NCBI RefSeq assembly: GCF_016019885.1
Contig: NZ_JAEANY010000001.1
Coordinates: 248,001 to 312,000 of the forward strand
DNA from: Aurantiacibacter sediminis
GTDB taxonomy: Bacteria > Pseudomonadota > Alphaproteobacteria > Sphingomonadales > Sphingomonadaceae
DNA: 64,000 nt
Direction: 5' to 3'
Shown here: positions 52,765-61,765 of the stretch, piece by piece
How the letters are laid out: each line of letters starts with the position of its first letter
Numbering within the stretch: position 1 is the first letter of the stretch
Program-made: the position numbers and the translations under genes
The notes under the pieces: model-generated
What the model was told of the DNA's origin: nothing
The model's database searches: none
Seen by the model: only the letters and a program-made list of their open reading frames with translations

Positions 52765-52790
52765 AAAGCCCCGCTGCGGCGGGGTTTTTC
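52765..52790 (+). terminator. Rho-independent terminator
   Basis: A perfect 6-base GC stem (CCCCGC and GCGGGG) with loop TGCG, extended by A-T pairs, is followed by TTTTT. It ends the plus-strand gene at 51952-52725. Confidence 0.9.
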
Positions 52791-52868
52791 TTTGCGCATC
52801 GTCGGCATCCTGCCTTAGAAGGCAGCCCACAATAAAAAGACTCAAAACAAAAAGATGGAGAATGATGC

Positions 52869-53591
52869 ATGGGTAAGGTTGCAGTAGTCACCGGCGGGAC
52901 CCGCGGCATTGGCCGCGCTATTTGCGAATCGCTGAAGGAGGACGGGTTCACCGTTGTCGCCAGCTATGCGGGCAATGATGATGCCGCGCGCAAATTTACC
53001 GATGAAACGGGGACTGCGACCTACAAGTTCGACGTGGGCGACCACGAAGCGACCATCGCGGCCTGCAACAAAATCACCGAAGAAGTCGGCCCGATCGATG
53101 TGGTGGTGAATAACGCTGGCATTACCCGCGACGGCACGCTGATGCGCATGAGCCTGCAGGATTGGGAAGACGTGATGCGCACCAATCTAGGCGGCTGTTT
53201 CAACATGGCCAAGGCCGCGTTCGAAGGCATGAAAGAACGCAAATGGGGCCGCATCATCAATATCGGTTCAATCAACGGCCAAGCAGGTCAGTATGGTCAG
53301 GTGAATTATGCCGCGGCCAAGTCCGGCATTCATGGCTTCACCAAGGCGCTGGCGCAGGAGGGCGCGCGCTACGGCATTACCGTCAACGCCATCGCGCCGG
53401 GCTATATCGACACGGACATGGTTGCTGCCGTGCCGGAGAATGTGCTCGAAAAGATCGTCGCAAAAATTCCGGTCGGCCGCCTTGGCCAAGCCAGCGAAAT
53501 CGCCCGTGGTGTAAGTTTCCTCGCGTCGGAAAACGGCGCTTTCATCACCGGCTCGACGCTGTCGATCAATGGCGGCCAGCACATGTATTGA
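52869..53591 (+). CDS. phaB: Acetoacetyl-CoA reductase
   Basis: NADPH-dependent reductase that makes (R)-3-hydroxybutyryl-CoA for polyhydroxyalkanoate. The SDR start AVVTGGTRGIGRAICESL binds NADP, VVNNAGITRDG is the NNAG motif, and the catalytic Ser is in NIGSINGQAGQYGQ with Tyr-x3-Lys in YAAAKSG. The RIINIGSINGQAGQYGQVNY wording is that of PhaB/PhbB rather than FabG. 240 residues. A Shine-Dalgarno (GGAGAA) precedes ATG. No phaA or phaC gene is nearby. Confidence 0.93.
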   Translation: MGKVAVVTGGTRGIGRAICESLKEDGFTVVASYAGNDDAARKFTDETGTATYKFDVGDHEATIAACNKITEEVGPIDVVVNNAGITRDGTLMRMSLQDWEDVMRTNLGGCFNMAKAAFEGMKERKWGRIINIGSINGQAGQYGQVNYAAAKSGIHGFTKALAQEGARYGITVNAIAPGYIDTDMVAAVPENVLEKIVAKIPVGRLGQASEIARGVSFLASENGAFITGSTLSINGGQHMY

Positions 53592-53599
53592 TCGCTGCT

Positions 53600-53634
53600 G
53601 AGCGGGAGGCGCATTCGATGCGCACCTCCCGCTC
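53600..53634. terminator. Hairpin between convergent genes
   Basis: GAGCGGGAGG-CGCAT pairs with ATGCG-CACCTCCCGCTC, a long stem with a two-base bulge and a tiny loop. It separates phaB from the convergent luxR-type gene and could act in both directions. No T tract. Confidence 0.6.
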
Positions 53635-53640
53635 GCGCGG

Positions 53641-54396
53641 CTAATCGATGTAATAGCTGGTGACTTTCCAACCGCCCGCTTCGGGTGAGAGGCTCACCGC
53701 CTCAAGCTGAGTATTGCCATTCGCGAATTCAGTCCGGAACATGATGATTCGGAAGCCGCCTTCGCCATCATCGACAAAGCGCGAATTGAGATATTCGCGT
53801 GACGCGATGTCTCCGAAGGCTTCGCGGTTCCTGTCTACCTGAGCCTGCTAATCCGCAAGGCTGTTATTTTCGCGGAAATACTCCCCTGCGACTTCATGGC
53901 TGGCCGTCCAGTCGTACCTATCGACGATGGTGAGCCACTCACGCGCGGCTTCTTCGACGCTGGTATCGCGCGCGACTAGAACGGCCTCGTAACTTTGGTC
54001 CGATTCGCTCTGAGCCGCGGGTTGCGCGAGGACGGCAAGAAATATTGCTGCAGCAATCATGGCAAGCACTCCTATGATCCAGACACCGCGCCCTGTGCGC
54101 GGCGTTTCTGTGTCTTTCGATTGCTCGCCATCGTCCGCGTCGCGCCCTTCCCACGCATCCCCCAAATTCTTGTCTCCAAGAAATTTCGGGTCCCTCGCCT
54201 CCTGCTCATAAAGCAGCCGGGCGGCTTCCTTGCTGCTGGTCACATCGAGCTTGCGCCGGGCATGCCTCAATCGCTCATTCACAGTGTGGACCGATAGCTG
54301 CAATTCGCCAGCCATGGATTTGGCGTCATGACCGCGCAGCAACAGGCGCAGCGTCTCGCGCTCCTTCTCGGTCAGCGATGCAAAGCCCGAAGCCAT
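53641..54396 (-). pseudogene. LuxR-type HTH membrane regulator with DUF4019, interrupted by amber codon
   Basis: A LuxR-type helix-turn-helix (LTEKERETLRLLLRGHDAKS, then LQLSVHTVNERLRHARRKL) covers residues 5-65. One transmembrane helix (GVWIIGVLAMIAAAIFLAVLA) and a DUF4019-like periplasmic domain follow. The frame meets TAG at 53848-53850 (codon 183), after NSLAD. The same frame continues without a gap for 68 codons to a TAG at 53641, and that continuation (QAQVDRNREAFGDIASREYL, ending GGWKVTSYYID) completes the DUF4019 domain. So a single nonsense change cuts the domain in half. A sequencing error, a recent mutation or amber readthrough would explain it. The N-terminal HTH-membrane part (182 residues) could still be made. 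Confidence 0.85.
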
Positions 54397-54479
54397 GCGG
54401 CAAGGATATCAGCAGAGCCGCATTCAGATACCCCAAAAAAATCGTAGCGCGGTCGCCTGTTGCCACCTAAATCCCCGCC

Positions 54480-54728
54480 ATGAGCGATATCTACCACCCG
54501 CCCATAAAGCGTTCGGTCGAGATTGCCGGACACAAGACATCGATCAGTCTGGAGCCGCTTTTTTGGGATATCCTGAACGAAGTCGCTCAGCGCGAGGCGC
54601 TACCGCTCAACGCAGTGATCGCACAGATCGATGCAGAGCGGCTGGAAGCGGATACGCCGCCCGGGCTGGCGACCGCCGTGCGCCTGTGGCTCGTCGCCGA
54701 CTTGCTGAGCCCGCCGGGCGAAGAGTAG
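54480..54728 (+). CDS. Ribbon-helix-helix domain protein
   Basis: 82 residues. IKRSVEIAGHKTSISLEPLFWDIL is the beta-strand and first-helix pattern of the RHH_4 family common in alphaproteobacteria, and LPLNAVIAQIDAERL is the second helix. Such proteins are small DNA-binding dimers; the target is unknown. It is convergent with the ChaN-like gene, with 12 bases between the stops. Confidence 0.85.
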   Translation: MSDIYHPPIKRSVEIAGHKTSISLEPLFWDILNEVAQREALPLNAVIAQIDAERLEADTPPGLATAVRLWLVADLLSPPGEE

Positions 54729-54740
54729 GCGCAGCCCGCT

Positions 54741-55934
54741 CTACTCGCCTTCTTCGGTGATCGCCACGACCGCGCGCAGGCGATAACGGCCGGGTGGCAG
54801 CAGCAGATCTACCTCTTCACCGGGAAAGACCAGGACGCGGTCCATCGGAACCGCTTCATCCGGCTCTCCAGCGAGGCGAGCTTCGATGACATGCGCTCCC
54901 TCGTTCGGCACGAGTGCATCCGGCACCCGAACGCGGACATCGCCTGCCGCTGCACGCCACAAGGGGCGATGGCCTTCGAAGCGCGTGACCGGGTGATCGA
55001 CGAAAATATCGAATTCCTGCCCGAGCTGGTCACTGCCATCGGCCGCCAAGCGGGTGCTGCCGGTGTCCTGCCGACACTGCACTTGAGAGATCGTGAGCGG
55101 GTCGATGCCTGTCAGGGCCTTTAAGCGGCCCGCCATCCAGACCGGTCCGAACTCGCCTTCGTGCTCGCTGGCATGCGAATAGCCGACATGGATGATAAAG
55201 CGCGCATCCGGCCCCGCCTCTTCGATCGCCTCGGCAAGCGCCTGGGCCTGGAAGGCTTCGCGCGCCGCAACCCGCTCATCGCGAGACGCCGCTTCGTCCC
55301 GTTCGGTGTTCTGCTCGTAAGCGATGGGCGCATACCCCAGATCGCGCGCCGTGCGCCACAGCCGGCCGAAAGCAGGCTCGATCAGATAATGACCCTCGAG
55401 ATCCCGAGGGTAAGGAAGCGCCATGCCAGCCTCGGCAGGGGCGATCGCATCCGCCGGGTGGGTAAAGGTTTCCGCGGCAAAATGCGTAAAGCCAAGCGGG
55501 CGCAGCGCCTCTACGAGTCTCTGCGAGAAACCCCGATGGCGGCTTAACGTGTGACTTTCGTTGACGATCACCACACGCGCATCGCGCGCCTGCCTGACGA
55601 TTTCTGCCAGAACTGCATCTTCGCCGCTGGCCCCAGAGGAATGCGGTTCGCATGCAACGGCACTGTATTCATGGCTGGTGCGTGCCGCGAGATCCTCCCT
55701 GCCGAGCATCGAATATTGTTGCTGGAGGATATCCTGCGCGAAATCCGCAAAGCGCGGATCGACCCGCAGGTCGTAAATGCCAGGCTGACCGGTCTCCTGC
55801 CCGGACACGGTGCTGAAGCCGGGGGCGAAAGTCACCTGTTCGGGCGTGGTGAGCGGCTGGGCACAGGCGGCCAGAAGGCCCGCGATTGCGAACGCTGGGA
55901 TGGCGCGCTTGACCCTTCGGGCATGAGCTTTCAT
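54741..55934 (-). CDS. ChaN-family (haem-binding/Tiki-like) lipoprotein
   Basis: 397 residues from ATG 55934, where a lipoprotein signal begins (IPAFAIAGLLAACAQPL, lipobox LAAC). VVIVNESHTLSRHRGFSQRLVEAL followed by FTHFAAETF holds the E-x-H and AETF motifs of the EreA/ChaN/Tiki fold, and FIIHVGYSHASE supplies the late His. ChaN-type proteins bind haem or act as metalloproteases at the outer membrane; which applies here is unknown. An upstream in-frame start at 56135 would lie inside galU. The gene is divergent from galU with only 10 bases between the starts. Confidence 0.8.
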   Translation of the reverse strand: MKAHARRVKRAIPAFAIAGLLAACAQPLTTPEQVTFAPGFSTVSGQETGQPGIYDLRVDPRFADFAQDILQQQYSMLGREDLAARTSHEYSAVACEPHSSGASGEDAVLAEIVRQARDARVVIVNESHTLSRHRGFSQRLVEALRPLGFTHFAAETFTHPADAIAPAEAGMALPYPRDLEGHYLIEPAFGRLWRTARDLGYAPIAYEQNTERDEAASRDERVAAREAFQAQALAEAIEEAGPDARFIIHVGYSHASEHEGEFGPVWMAGRLKALTGIDPLTISQVQCRQDTGSTRLAADGSDQLGQEFDIFVDHPVTRFEGHRPLWRAAAGDVRVRVPDALVPNEGAHVIEARLAGEPDEAVPMDRVLVFPGEEVDLLLPPGRYRLRAVVAITEEGE

Positions 55935-55944
55935 GACGCGGAGC

Positions 55945-56829
55945 ATGAGCACACATAAACCGATCCGCAAGGCCGTTTTCCCCGTCGCTGGTCTCGGCAC
56001 CCGCTTCCTTCCCGCCACCAAGGCTATCCCTAAGGAATTGCTGCCGATCGTGGATCGCCCGCTAATCCAGTATGCGGTGGACGAAGCGCGCGAGGCGGGT
56101 ATTGAGCAGATGATTTTTGTCACCGGGCGCGGCAAGACCGCGATTGTCGAGCATTTCGATGTCGCTTACGAGCTTGAAACGACAATGGAAGAGCGCGGCA
56201 AGGATTTGGGCGTGCTGGATTCTAGTCGCTTCACCCCCGGCGATATCATTACCGTTCGCCAGCAGGTGCCAATGGGTCTTGGCCACGCCATCTGGTGCGC
56301 ACGCGCTATCGTAGGGGATGAGCCTTTTGCGATCCTGCTGCCCGATGAAATGATGGTCGCCCATAAAGGCGGCACGGGCTGCATGGCGCAGATGGTCGAG
56401 GCCTATAACGAGGTCGGCGGAAACCTGATTTCCGTGCTCGAAGTGCCGCATGAAAATGTTGCAAGCTACGGCGTGATCGACCCGGGCGAAAGTTCTGGTG
56501 CACTGACCGAAGTGAACGGCCTTGTCGAAAAGCCGCCGGTGGCAGAGGCGCCGTCCAACAAGATCATCTCTGGTCGCTATATCCTGCAGCCCGAAGTCAT
56601 GCGCACGTTGGAAACGCAGGGCAAAGGGGCCGGCGGCGAAATCCAGCTGACCGATGCAATGGCGCGGATGATCGGCAACCAGGCTTTCCACTCTGTCACC
56701 TTCGAAGGGCGTCGCTTCGATTGCGGCAGCAAGACAGGATTCGTCGAAGCCACGCTGGCGCTGGCGCTGGAGCGCGATGATATGGGCGCGGAAATCCGCT
56801 CTATCGCGGAGCGATTGCTGGCCGAGTAA
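55945..56829 (+). CDS. galU: UTP-glucose-1-phosphate uridylyltransferase
   Basis: Makes UDP-glucose from UTP and glucose 1-phosphate, a precursor for the surface polysaccharides. RKAVFPVAGLGTRFLPATKAIPKE is the nucleotide-binding signature, followed by ELLPIVDRPLIQYAVDEA. ILLPDEMMV has the metal-binding Asp, and GLVEKPPVAEAPSNKIISGRY is the conserved late region. 294 residues from ATG 55945; a GGAG stretch lies 2 bases before it. An upstream ATG at 55933 is possible but would overlap the chaN-like start. Confidence 0.96.
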   Translation: MSTHKPIRKAVFPVAGLGTRFLPATKAIPKELLPIVDRPLIQYAVDEAREAGIEQMIFVTGRGKTAIVEHFDVAYELETTMEERGKDLGVLDSSRFTPGDIITVRQQVPMGLGHAIWCARAIVGDEPFAILLPDEMMVAHKGGTGCMAQMVEAYNEVGGNLISVLEVPHENVASYGVIDPGESSGALTEVNGLVEKPPVAEAPSNKIISGRYILQPEVMRTLETQGKGAGGEIQLTDAMARMIGNQAFHSVTFEGRRFDCGSKTGFVEATLALALERDDMGAEIRSIAERLLAE

Positions 56830-56859
56830 CGCGGTCCGCGACATCATCGCAGAAAACGA

Positions 56860-56888
56860 AAAAGGCGGGCTTGGCAGCCCGCCTTTTC
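56860..56888. terminator. Rho-independent terminator, bidirectional
   Basis: An 8-base GC stem, GGCGGGCT and AGCCCGCC, with loop TGGC is flanked by AAAA on the left and TTTT on the right. It should stop transcripts from both galU and the convergent peptidase gene. Confidence 0.9.
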
Positions 56889-56915
56889 TCTTTAAGTTCA
56901 ATTGATGCCCGCAGT

Positions 56916-57611
56916 TTAGTCGCCGCCGCGCGCTGCCTGTTCGCTATTATCGGTGTCGAGCTGTGCGGTCATGTAGGGAATCGGGTTGACCGACTGGCCG
57001 TCCATGCGGATTTCGTAATGCAGATGCGGACCGGTCGAGCGGCCGGTCGAACCGACATAACCGATCAGGTCGCCTGCGCTCACGCGCTCGCCATCGCGCA
57101 CGGTGTAGCGGGAAAGGTGCGCATAGCGCGTCTCGACATCGCCACCGTGATCGATCTGCACGTAATTGCCGTAGCTCGAATACCACTGCGCCATTTCCAC
57201 GGTGCCGTCAGCTGTGGCGTAGACAGGCGTGCCGGTCGGTGCAGCAAGGTCAACGCCATGGTGGTGTGCACGTCGGCGCAGGACTGGGTGGTTGCGATTA
57301 CCGTAGCCGCTTGTCAGGCGAGCGCCCTCGATCGGCATGAGCCAAGGCGTGGACACCGTTACCGACTGCACGACTTCGAAGGAGCCAGAGGCAGCAGGCG
57401 CATAATCGGCTGCCATCTCGGCGCGGTCCGCAGCAATGTCGCTGTCACTTTCTTCCCAGCTTGCGAACAGCTCGCTGAATTCTTCATCCATACCGCCTTC
57501 AGTGACCCTGTCAGCGTCGATCAAACCTGTACGCGGTTCGTCTTCGGCCAGTGCGGGCGTCGCGATAAGTAGCGAACCTGCAGCAATAGCTTTGGCAAAT
57601 TTGAAAATCAT
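56916..57611 (-). CDS. M23 family metallopeptidase (LytM-like)
   Basis: 231 residues from ATG 57611, where a signal peptide starts (FAKAIAAGSLLIATPALAEDE). The C-terminal peptidase domain has SGYGNRNHPVLRRRAHHHGVDLAAP (zinc His and Asp), then ETRYAHLSRYTVRDGERVSAG and GRSTGPHLHYEIR (HxH), so the zinc site is complete. It probably cuts peptide cross-links in periplasmic peptidoglycan, or works as a daughter-cell separation hydrolase. The N-terminal part has an acidic linker instead of a LysM domain or coiled coil. Confidence 0.92.
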   Translation of the reverse strand: MIFKFAKAIAAGSLLIATPALAEDEPRTGLIDADRVTEGGMDEEFSELFASWEESDSDIAADRAEMAADYAPAASGSFEVVQSVTVSTPWLMPIEGARLTSGYGNRNHPVLRRRAHHHGVDLAAPTGTPVYATADGTVEMAQWYSSYGNYVQIDHGGDVETRYAHLSRYTVRDGERVSAGDLIGYVGSTGRSTGPHLHYEIRMDGQSVNPIPYMTAQLDTDNSEQAARGGD

Positions 57612-57735
57612 ACGATCCCTTATTTCCATCCCGGTTCCATTCGCCGAACGAATTGCATTCAATCCGTCGAAATATTCGGAACCGTTAGCGACCCCCGTCG
57701 TTCGTGTGATGCTGAGGTATGCGCGGAAAAGTTAA

Positions 57736-58527
57736 TCAAACAAGCAAAGCGTAGCTTTCTCGCGATAAACCGGCTGCCAGACGCGCCGAGTCGTTGAATG
57801 GCGGCTTCAGACCCCCTCTAAAATATAATTTCACGCAATTTATCCAATGAATCGATGGGTTCAGGCCCTTACGGATACACCATGCGGTGAAATGCCTTGA
57901 TCCGGCGGCGACATGACCGATTTCGTCGTCAAGGATTCGTTGCAGGATTTTCGCCCCGCGCGAATCGCCGTGCGATCGGACACGTTCGATCATTGCCGGC
58001 GTGACGTCGAGGCCTCTTGCCTCCAGCACCATAGGCACGACTGCAAGGCGCGCGGCAACGTCATGCGCGGTATCTCCCGCCGCCTGCCACAGCCCGTCAT
58101 GCACCGGCAGATCGGTGTAGGCAGCCCCCATGCTGGCGAGGTGACGTTCAATCAGCGCGAAATGCATCGCTTCATCCGCCGCGACGGACAGGAAATCTGC
58201 GATAAACGCCTCATCCATCTCCGCCCCGAATCGCCCGACCATATCGAGCGCAAGGTCAATCGCGACAAATTCTATATGGGCGATGCTGTGCCACAACGCG
58301 ATGCGATTGCGCTGCGCTCTGCCCTTGCCGCGCTTGGGCATCTGGCCGGGTGAGAGAACCGTCAGCTTGTCCGGCCGTGCAGGTTCATTCGGCATTGTGG
58401 CGGTGAAGCAAACGGGAAGCGCCCCGCGCCGATAATCACGCACCAGCGCGCGAGTTTTCATCACCTTGGCGCGCTTGTCGCCGGTTAGCAGGGCATCGCG
58501 AATTGCGGTGGAGAGGTCGATGCTCAC
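57736..58527 (-). CDS. DUF455 ferritin-like protein
   Basis: 263 residues. HSIAHIEFVAIDLALDMVGRF, then AADEAMHFALIERHLASMG and LDDEIGHVAAGSRHF supply three E-x-x-H-type helices, a diiron-type arrangement typical of DUF455 proteins. The real substrate is unknown; homologues are annotated only as ferritin-like. GTG 58527 is chosen as start because it overlaps the bcp stop in a GTGA junction; an earlier start at 58587 would run deep into bcp. Confidence 0.85.
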   Translation of the reverse strand: MSIDLSTAIRDALLTGDKRAKVMKTRALVRDYRRGALPVCFTATMPNEPARPDKLTVLSPGQMPKRGKGRAQRNRIALWHSIAHIEFVAIDLALDMVGRFGAEMDEAFIADFLSVAADEAMHFALIERHLASMGAAYTDLPVHDGLWQAAGDTAHDVAARLAVVPMVLEARGLDVTPAMIERVRSHGDSRGAKILQRILDDEIGHVAAGSRHFTAWCIRKGLNPSIHWINCVKLYFRGGLKPPFNDSARLAAGLSRESYALLV

Positions 58528-59000
58528 AGTTGCTTGGCGGCGGCCAGTACTTCTTCTGCGTGACCTTTCACTTTTACCTTGCGCCAAACCTGCGCGATTT
58601 GGCCGTCTGTATCGACAAGAAAAGTCGAACGTTCGAGGCCCATGAAGGTTTTGCCATACATCTTTTTCTCGACCCAGATTCCAAGCGCCTCTGCCAATCC
58701 GTCGGTCTCCGCATCGGTCGCAAGCGGGGCCTTGAGGTCATGCTTGGCGATGAAGTTCTGATGCTTTTTCGCCGAATCCTTGCTGATGCCGAGCAGAGTA
58801 GTATTCGCCTGGTCGAATTCGGCCTTAAGCTCGGAGAAGTCCTTGTTTTCGGTCGTGCAGCCGGGCGTGTTGTCCTTGGGGTAGAAGAAAACCACCAGCT
58901 TTTGCCCGCGAAAATCGCTGGGCTTTACACTTCCACCATCCGGCGTCTCCATCGCGACATCGGGCATCATGTCTCCGGCATCAGGGCGGGTATCGCTCAT
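58524..59000 (-). CDS. bcp: Thioredoxin-dependent thiol peroxidase (Bcp/PrxQ)
   Basis: 158 residues. FFYPKDNTPGCTTENKDFSE has the peroxidatic Cys in the PGCT motif. The usual resolving Cys five residues later is replaced (CTTENK, no second Cys), so it should act as a 1-Cys type or use an external thiol. GLERSTFLVDTDGQIAQVW is the conserved late strand. ATG 59000 shares one base with the glnE stop; the gene is thus coupled to glnE upstream and to the DUF455 gene downstream. Confidence 0.93.
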   Translation of the reverse strand: MSDTRPDAGDMMPDVAMETPDGGSVKPSDFRGQKLVVFFYPKDNTPGCTTENKDFSELKAEFDQANTTLLGISKDSAKKHQNFIAKHDLKAPLATDAETDGLAEALGIWVEKKMYGKTFMGLERSTFLVDTDGQIAQVWRKVKVKGHAEEVLAAAKQL

Positions 59001-61657
59001 CAATCTATCTCCAGTTTTTCATCGAAATGGCGGTGCCACTGCTCGGCTATGTTCTGCCGCGCATTGCGCAGAGCCTGCAATAGGTCCGAATAGCTGTCAT
59101 GCCCGCAGGCTTTGGCAAGCACCGGGCGCGCTGCTGCCGGCGGCTCCGACCCATCCGGCACAAACAGCCTGCCGGCTACAAGGAAGCGGGTCAGCATCAG
59201 GTGATTGTCGACATGCTCGCGGGGCAGCAGGTCTGCCTCGACAAGGCCCCCGATTGCCTTTTCCAAAGCGGGCTTCAGCGCGATGCCCTCGCGCAGTTGC
59301 AGGTAATGGATCAGAAATTCGGAATCGACCAGGCCGCCGCGCAGCAGCTTGACGTCGAGCGGACCTTGCGCCGGCTTGTTGGAGAGCACATCGGCGCGCA
59401 TGGCCAGCACATCCTCGCGCAGTTTTTCGGTGTCGCGATCCTGGCAGAGTGCATCAACGATGATGCTACGAAGCTGGTCATGCGCGCGGCGCGACCCGTA
59501 GAGTGGGCGAGCACGGGCCAGCGCCATATGCTCCCACGTCCACGCGCTTTCGCGCTGATATTTGGCAAAGGCATCGAAACTGACTGCCAGCGGCCCCTGC
59601 TTGCCTTGCGGTCTCAGTCTTGTGTCCACTTCATACAACGCGCCTTCCGCCGTCGGGACACTGAGCGCCGCTGAAACACGAGTGGCGAGGCGATTGAAAT
59701 AGAGCGTGGAAGATAGCGGACGGCGGCCATTCGATTCCTGGCCGATATCGCCCTTGAACAGGAACACGATGTCGAGATCGGAGGCATGGGTCAGCGCGCC
59801 GCCGCCAAGTCGACCGAGACCAAGGATGACCAACTCCGCCCCTTCGATCTCGCCATGGGTTTCGCAAAACTCCTTTATCGCCGCATCGGCACCGGTCTGG
59901 ATCGCGGCTTCGGCCACGCGGCACAGCCCTTCTGCGATATCGAGCGGGTCGTGGCGGCATTCGATCATTTGCGCGCCCAGTGCGAAGCGTTCTTCGCCGA
60001 CGATCTGTCGCAGCCGGTCGAGCCGTACCTCGTAATCATCTTCTTCCGCGCGCGCCATTCGCCGTGCCAGCGAGGCGACATCGCCCGGCAATTCGCCTCC
60101 GCTCGCATCAAAGAGCACGTCGAGGAGCTCAGGTCTGCGGGCGAGTTCGTCGGCAAGCGGTTGAGCGAGGGTGAGAATGCGCAAAACGCGTTCCAGAAGG
60201 CCGGGCCGCTCTTCGAAAAGGCGGAAAAGATTGATCGCAGTTGGCAGGCGGGAAAGGAAAGTTTCCCACCGCGCCAGAGCCCGGTCCGGATCCGGTGCGT
60301 CGGCGAGCGCCTGCACCAATTCATCGCTCATCGCATCGAAGGCCTTGCGCGCTTCGTTGGAGCGTAGCGCGCGGATAGTGCCTTTCCAATGTTTGATACG
60401 AGTATCGTAATGGTCGCGAAAAGCATCGGGCACGCTGATTGCGACGGGCCGCGGATCGTCTTCGCCGAGCAAATCGTCATAGCGCGCGCCGACAGCTTCG
60501 GTAATCTCGCGAAGCTCCGCGATCAGCGCCGCGCCATCGGAAAGGCCGTCCAGCTTGGCGATATTGTCGATCGCCTCTTCGCGTGTCGGAAGCGTATGGG
60601 TCTGGCGATCATCGATCATTTGCAGGCGATGCTCGATCACGCGCAGCCGGTCATAGCTCTCTCCCAGGACCCGCGCATCCTCGCTCGTGACGATCTCTGC
60701 CGCGGCAAGCGCATCAAGTGCATCGCGCGTGCCATGACAGCGCAGCGCCGGGTTGCGGCCACCGTAAATCAGCTGATGGGTTTGCGCGTAGAATTCGACT
60801 TCGCGAATGCCGCCGCGTCCCTTCTTCACATCGAAGCCCGGCCCCGGCTCGCTCGGCCCCTTATAAGCGGAGCGGATACGCGCGGTCAGGCGGCGGATCG
60901 ATTCTATCGCGGTGAAATCGAGGCTCTTGCGCCAGACGAAAGGGCGGATGGCCTCGAGAAAATCCTCGCCAGCCGCGATGTCGCCTGCCGCCGGCCGCGC
61001 GCGAATGAAGGCCGCGCGCTCCCACGCGAGAGCAGAGCTTTCGTAATGCGAGATCGCGCCGTTCACGGGCACGGCGAGCGGAGTCACTTCGCTTGCCGGA
61101 CGCAGGCGCAAATCGACGCGCAGCACGTAGCCCTCACCCGTCGGCTGGGAGAGCATTTCGACCAATTGCCGCGCGTAGCGCTGCGCCGCTTCGCCCGCCT
61201 CATCTCGCTCCCGCTTTGCTAGGCGCGCCGGATCGAAAAGCAGGATGGGATCGATATCGGAGCTGTAATTGAGCTCGCCTGCACCCTGCTTACCGAGCGC
61301 CAGACCGATAAAGCCGCTGGTGTCGGCATCGGGAACACGCCTGGTGATCACGGCGCTCATGGCGGTGTCGAGCGCACGATCGGCGAAGTCACTCAGTTCC
61401 TGCATCACCTGCTCGAGCGTGAAAGCCCCAGCCAAATCCCCGATCCCGAGAACCAGCGCCAGTGACAGCCGCTCATACCTCAGCACTTCGCCTGGATCGG
61501 ACAAATCGACGCCGCTCACCTTGGCTGCTGCGAGAGCCCCGTCGCCTGTACCCTGCAATAGCAGCTCGCCAAGCTCAGGCCGGCGCTCAAGCGCGCGGCG
61601 AAGGAAAGGCGAGCACTTCCGCGCGCGATCCATCGCCGATTGCCAATCTACTGTCAT
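59000..61657 (-). CDS. glnE: Glutamine synthetase adenylyltransferase/deadenylase
   Basis: Sets glutamine synthetase activity by adding or removing AMP. Two nucleotidyltransferase domains, each with a Gly-x-x-Asp-x-Asp-type motif: GELNYSSDIDPILLFD in the N-terminal deadenylase half and GGALTHASDLDIVFLFKGD in the C-terminal adenylylase half, separated by a helical region. About 885 residues from ATG 61657; a start at 61753 adds an Arg/Cys-rich stretch that does not look like GlnE. It precedes bcp. Confidence 0.95.
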   Translation of the reverse strand: MTVDWQSAMDRARKCSPFLRRALERRPELGELLLQGTGDGALAAAKVSGVDLSDPGEVLRYERLSLALVLGIGDLAGAFTLEQVMQELSDFADRALDTAMSAVITRRVPDADTSGFIGLALGKQGAGELNYSSDIDPILLFDPARLAKRERDEAGEAAQRYARQLVEMLSQPTGEGYVLRVDLRLRPASEVTPLAVPVNGAISHYESSALAWERAAFIRARPAAGDIAAGEDFLEAIRPFVWRKSLDFTAIESIRRLTARIRSAYKGPSEPGPGFDVKKGRGGIREVEFYAQTHQLIYGGRNPALRCHGTRDALDALAAAEIVTSEDARVLGESYDRLRVIEHRLQMIDDRQTHTLPTREEAIDNIAKLDGLSDGAALIAELREITEAVGARYDDLLGEDDPRPVAISVPDAFRDHYDTRIKHWKGTIRALRSNEARKAFDAMSDELVQALADAPDPDRALARWETFLSRLPTAINLFRLFEERPGLLERVLRILTLAQPLADELARRPELLDVLFDASGGELPGDVASLARRMARAEEDDYEVRLDRLRQIVGEERFALGAQMIECRHDPLDIAEGLCRVAEAAIQTGADAAIKEFCETHGEIEGAELVILGLGRLGGGALTHASDLDIVFLFKGDIGQESNGRRPLSSTLYFNRLATRVSAALSVPTAEGALYEVDTRLRPQGKQGPLAVSFDAFAKYQRESAWTWEHMALARARPLYGSRRAHDQLRSIIVDALCQDRDTEKLREDVLAMRADVLSNKPAQGPLDVKLLRGGLVDSEFLIHYLQLREGIALKPALEKAIGGLVEADLLPREHVDNHLMLTRFLVAGRLFVPDGSEPPAAARPVLAKACGHDSYSDLLQALRNARQNIAEQWHRHFDEKLEID

Positions 61658-61765
61658 CGACCAAGCTCCTGCCCTGCCGCAGCGGTGCTCGCAAGTGCGC
61701 TTGTGCTGCCGCGTGCGCGGTGCCAGAGATGCGCCAACGACACATACTCTCATCCGAGGTTTCGC

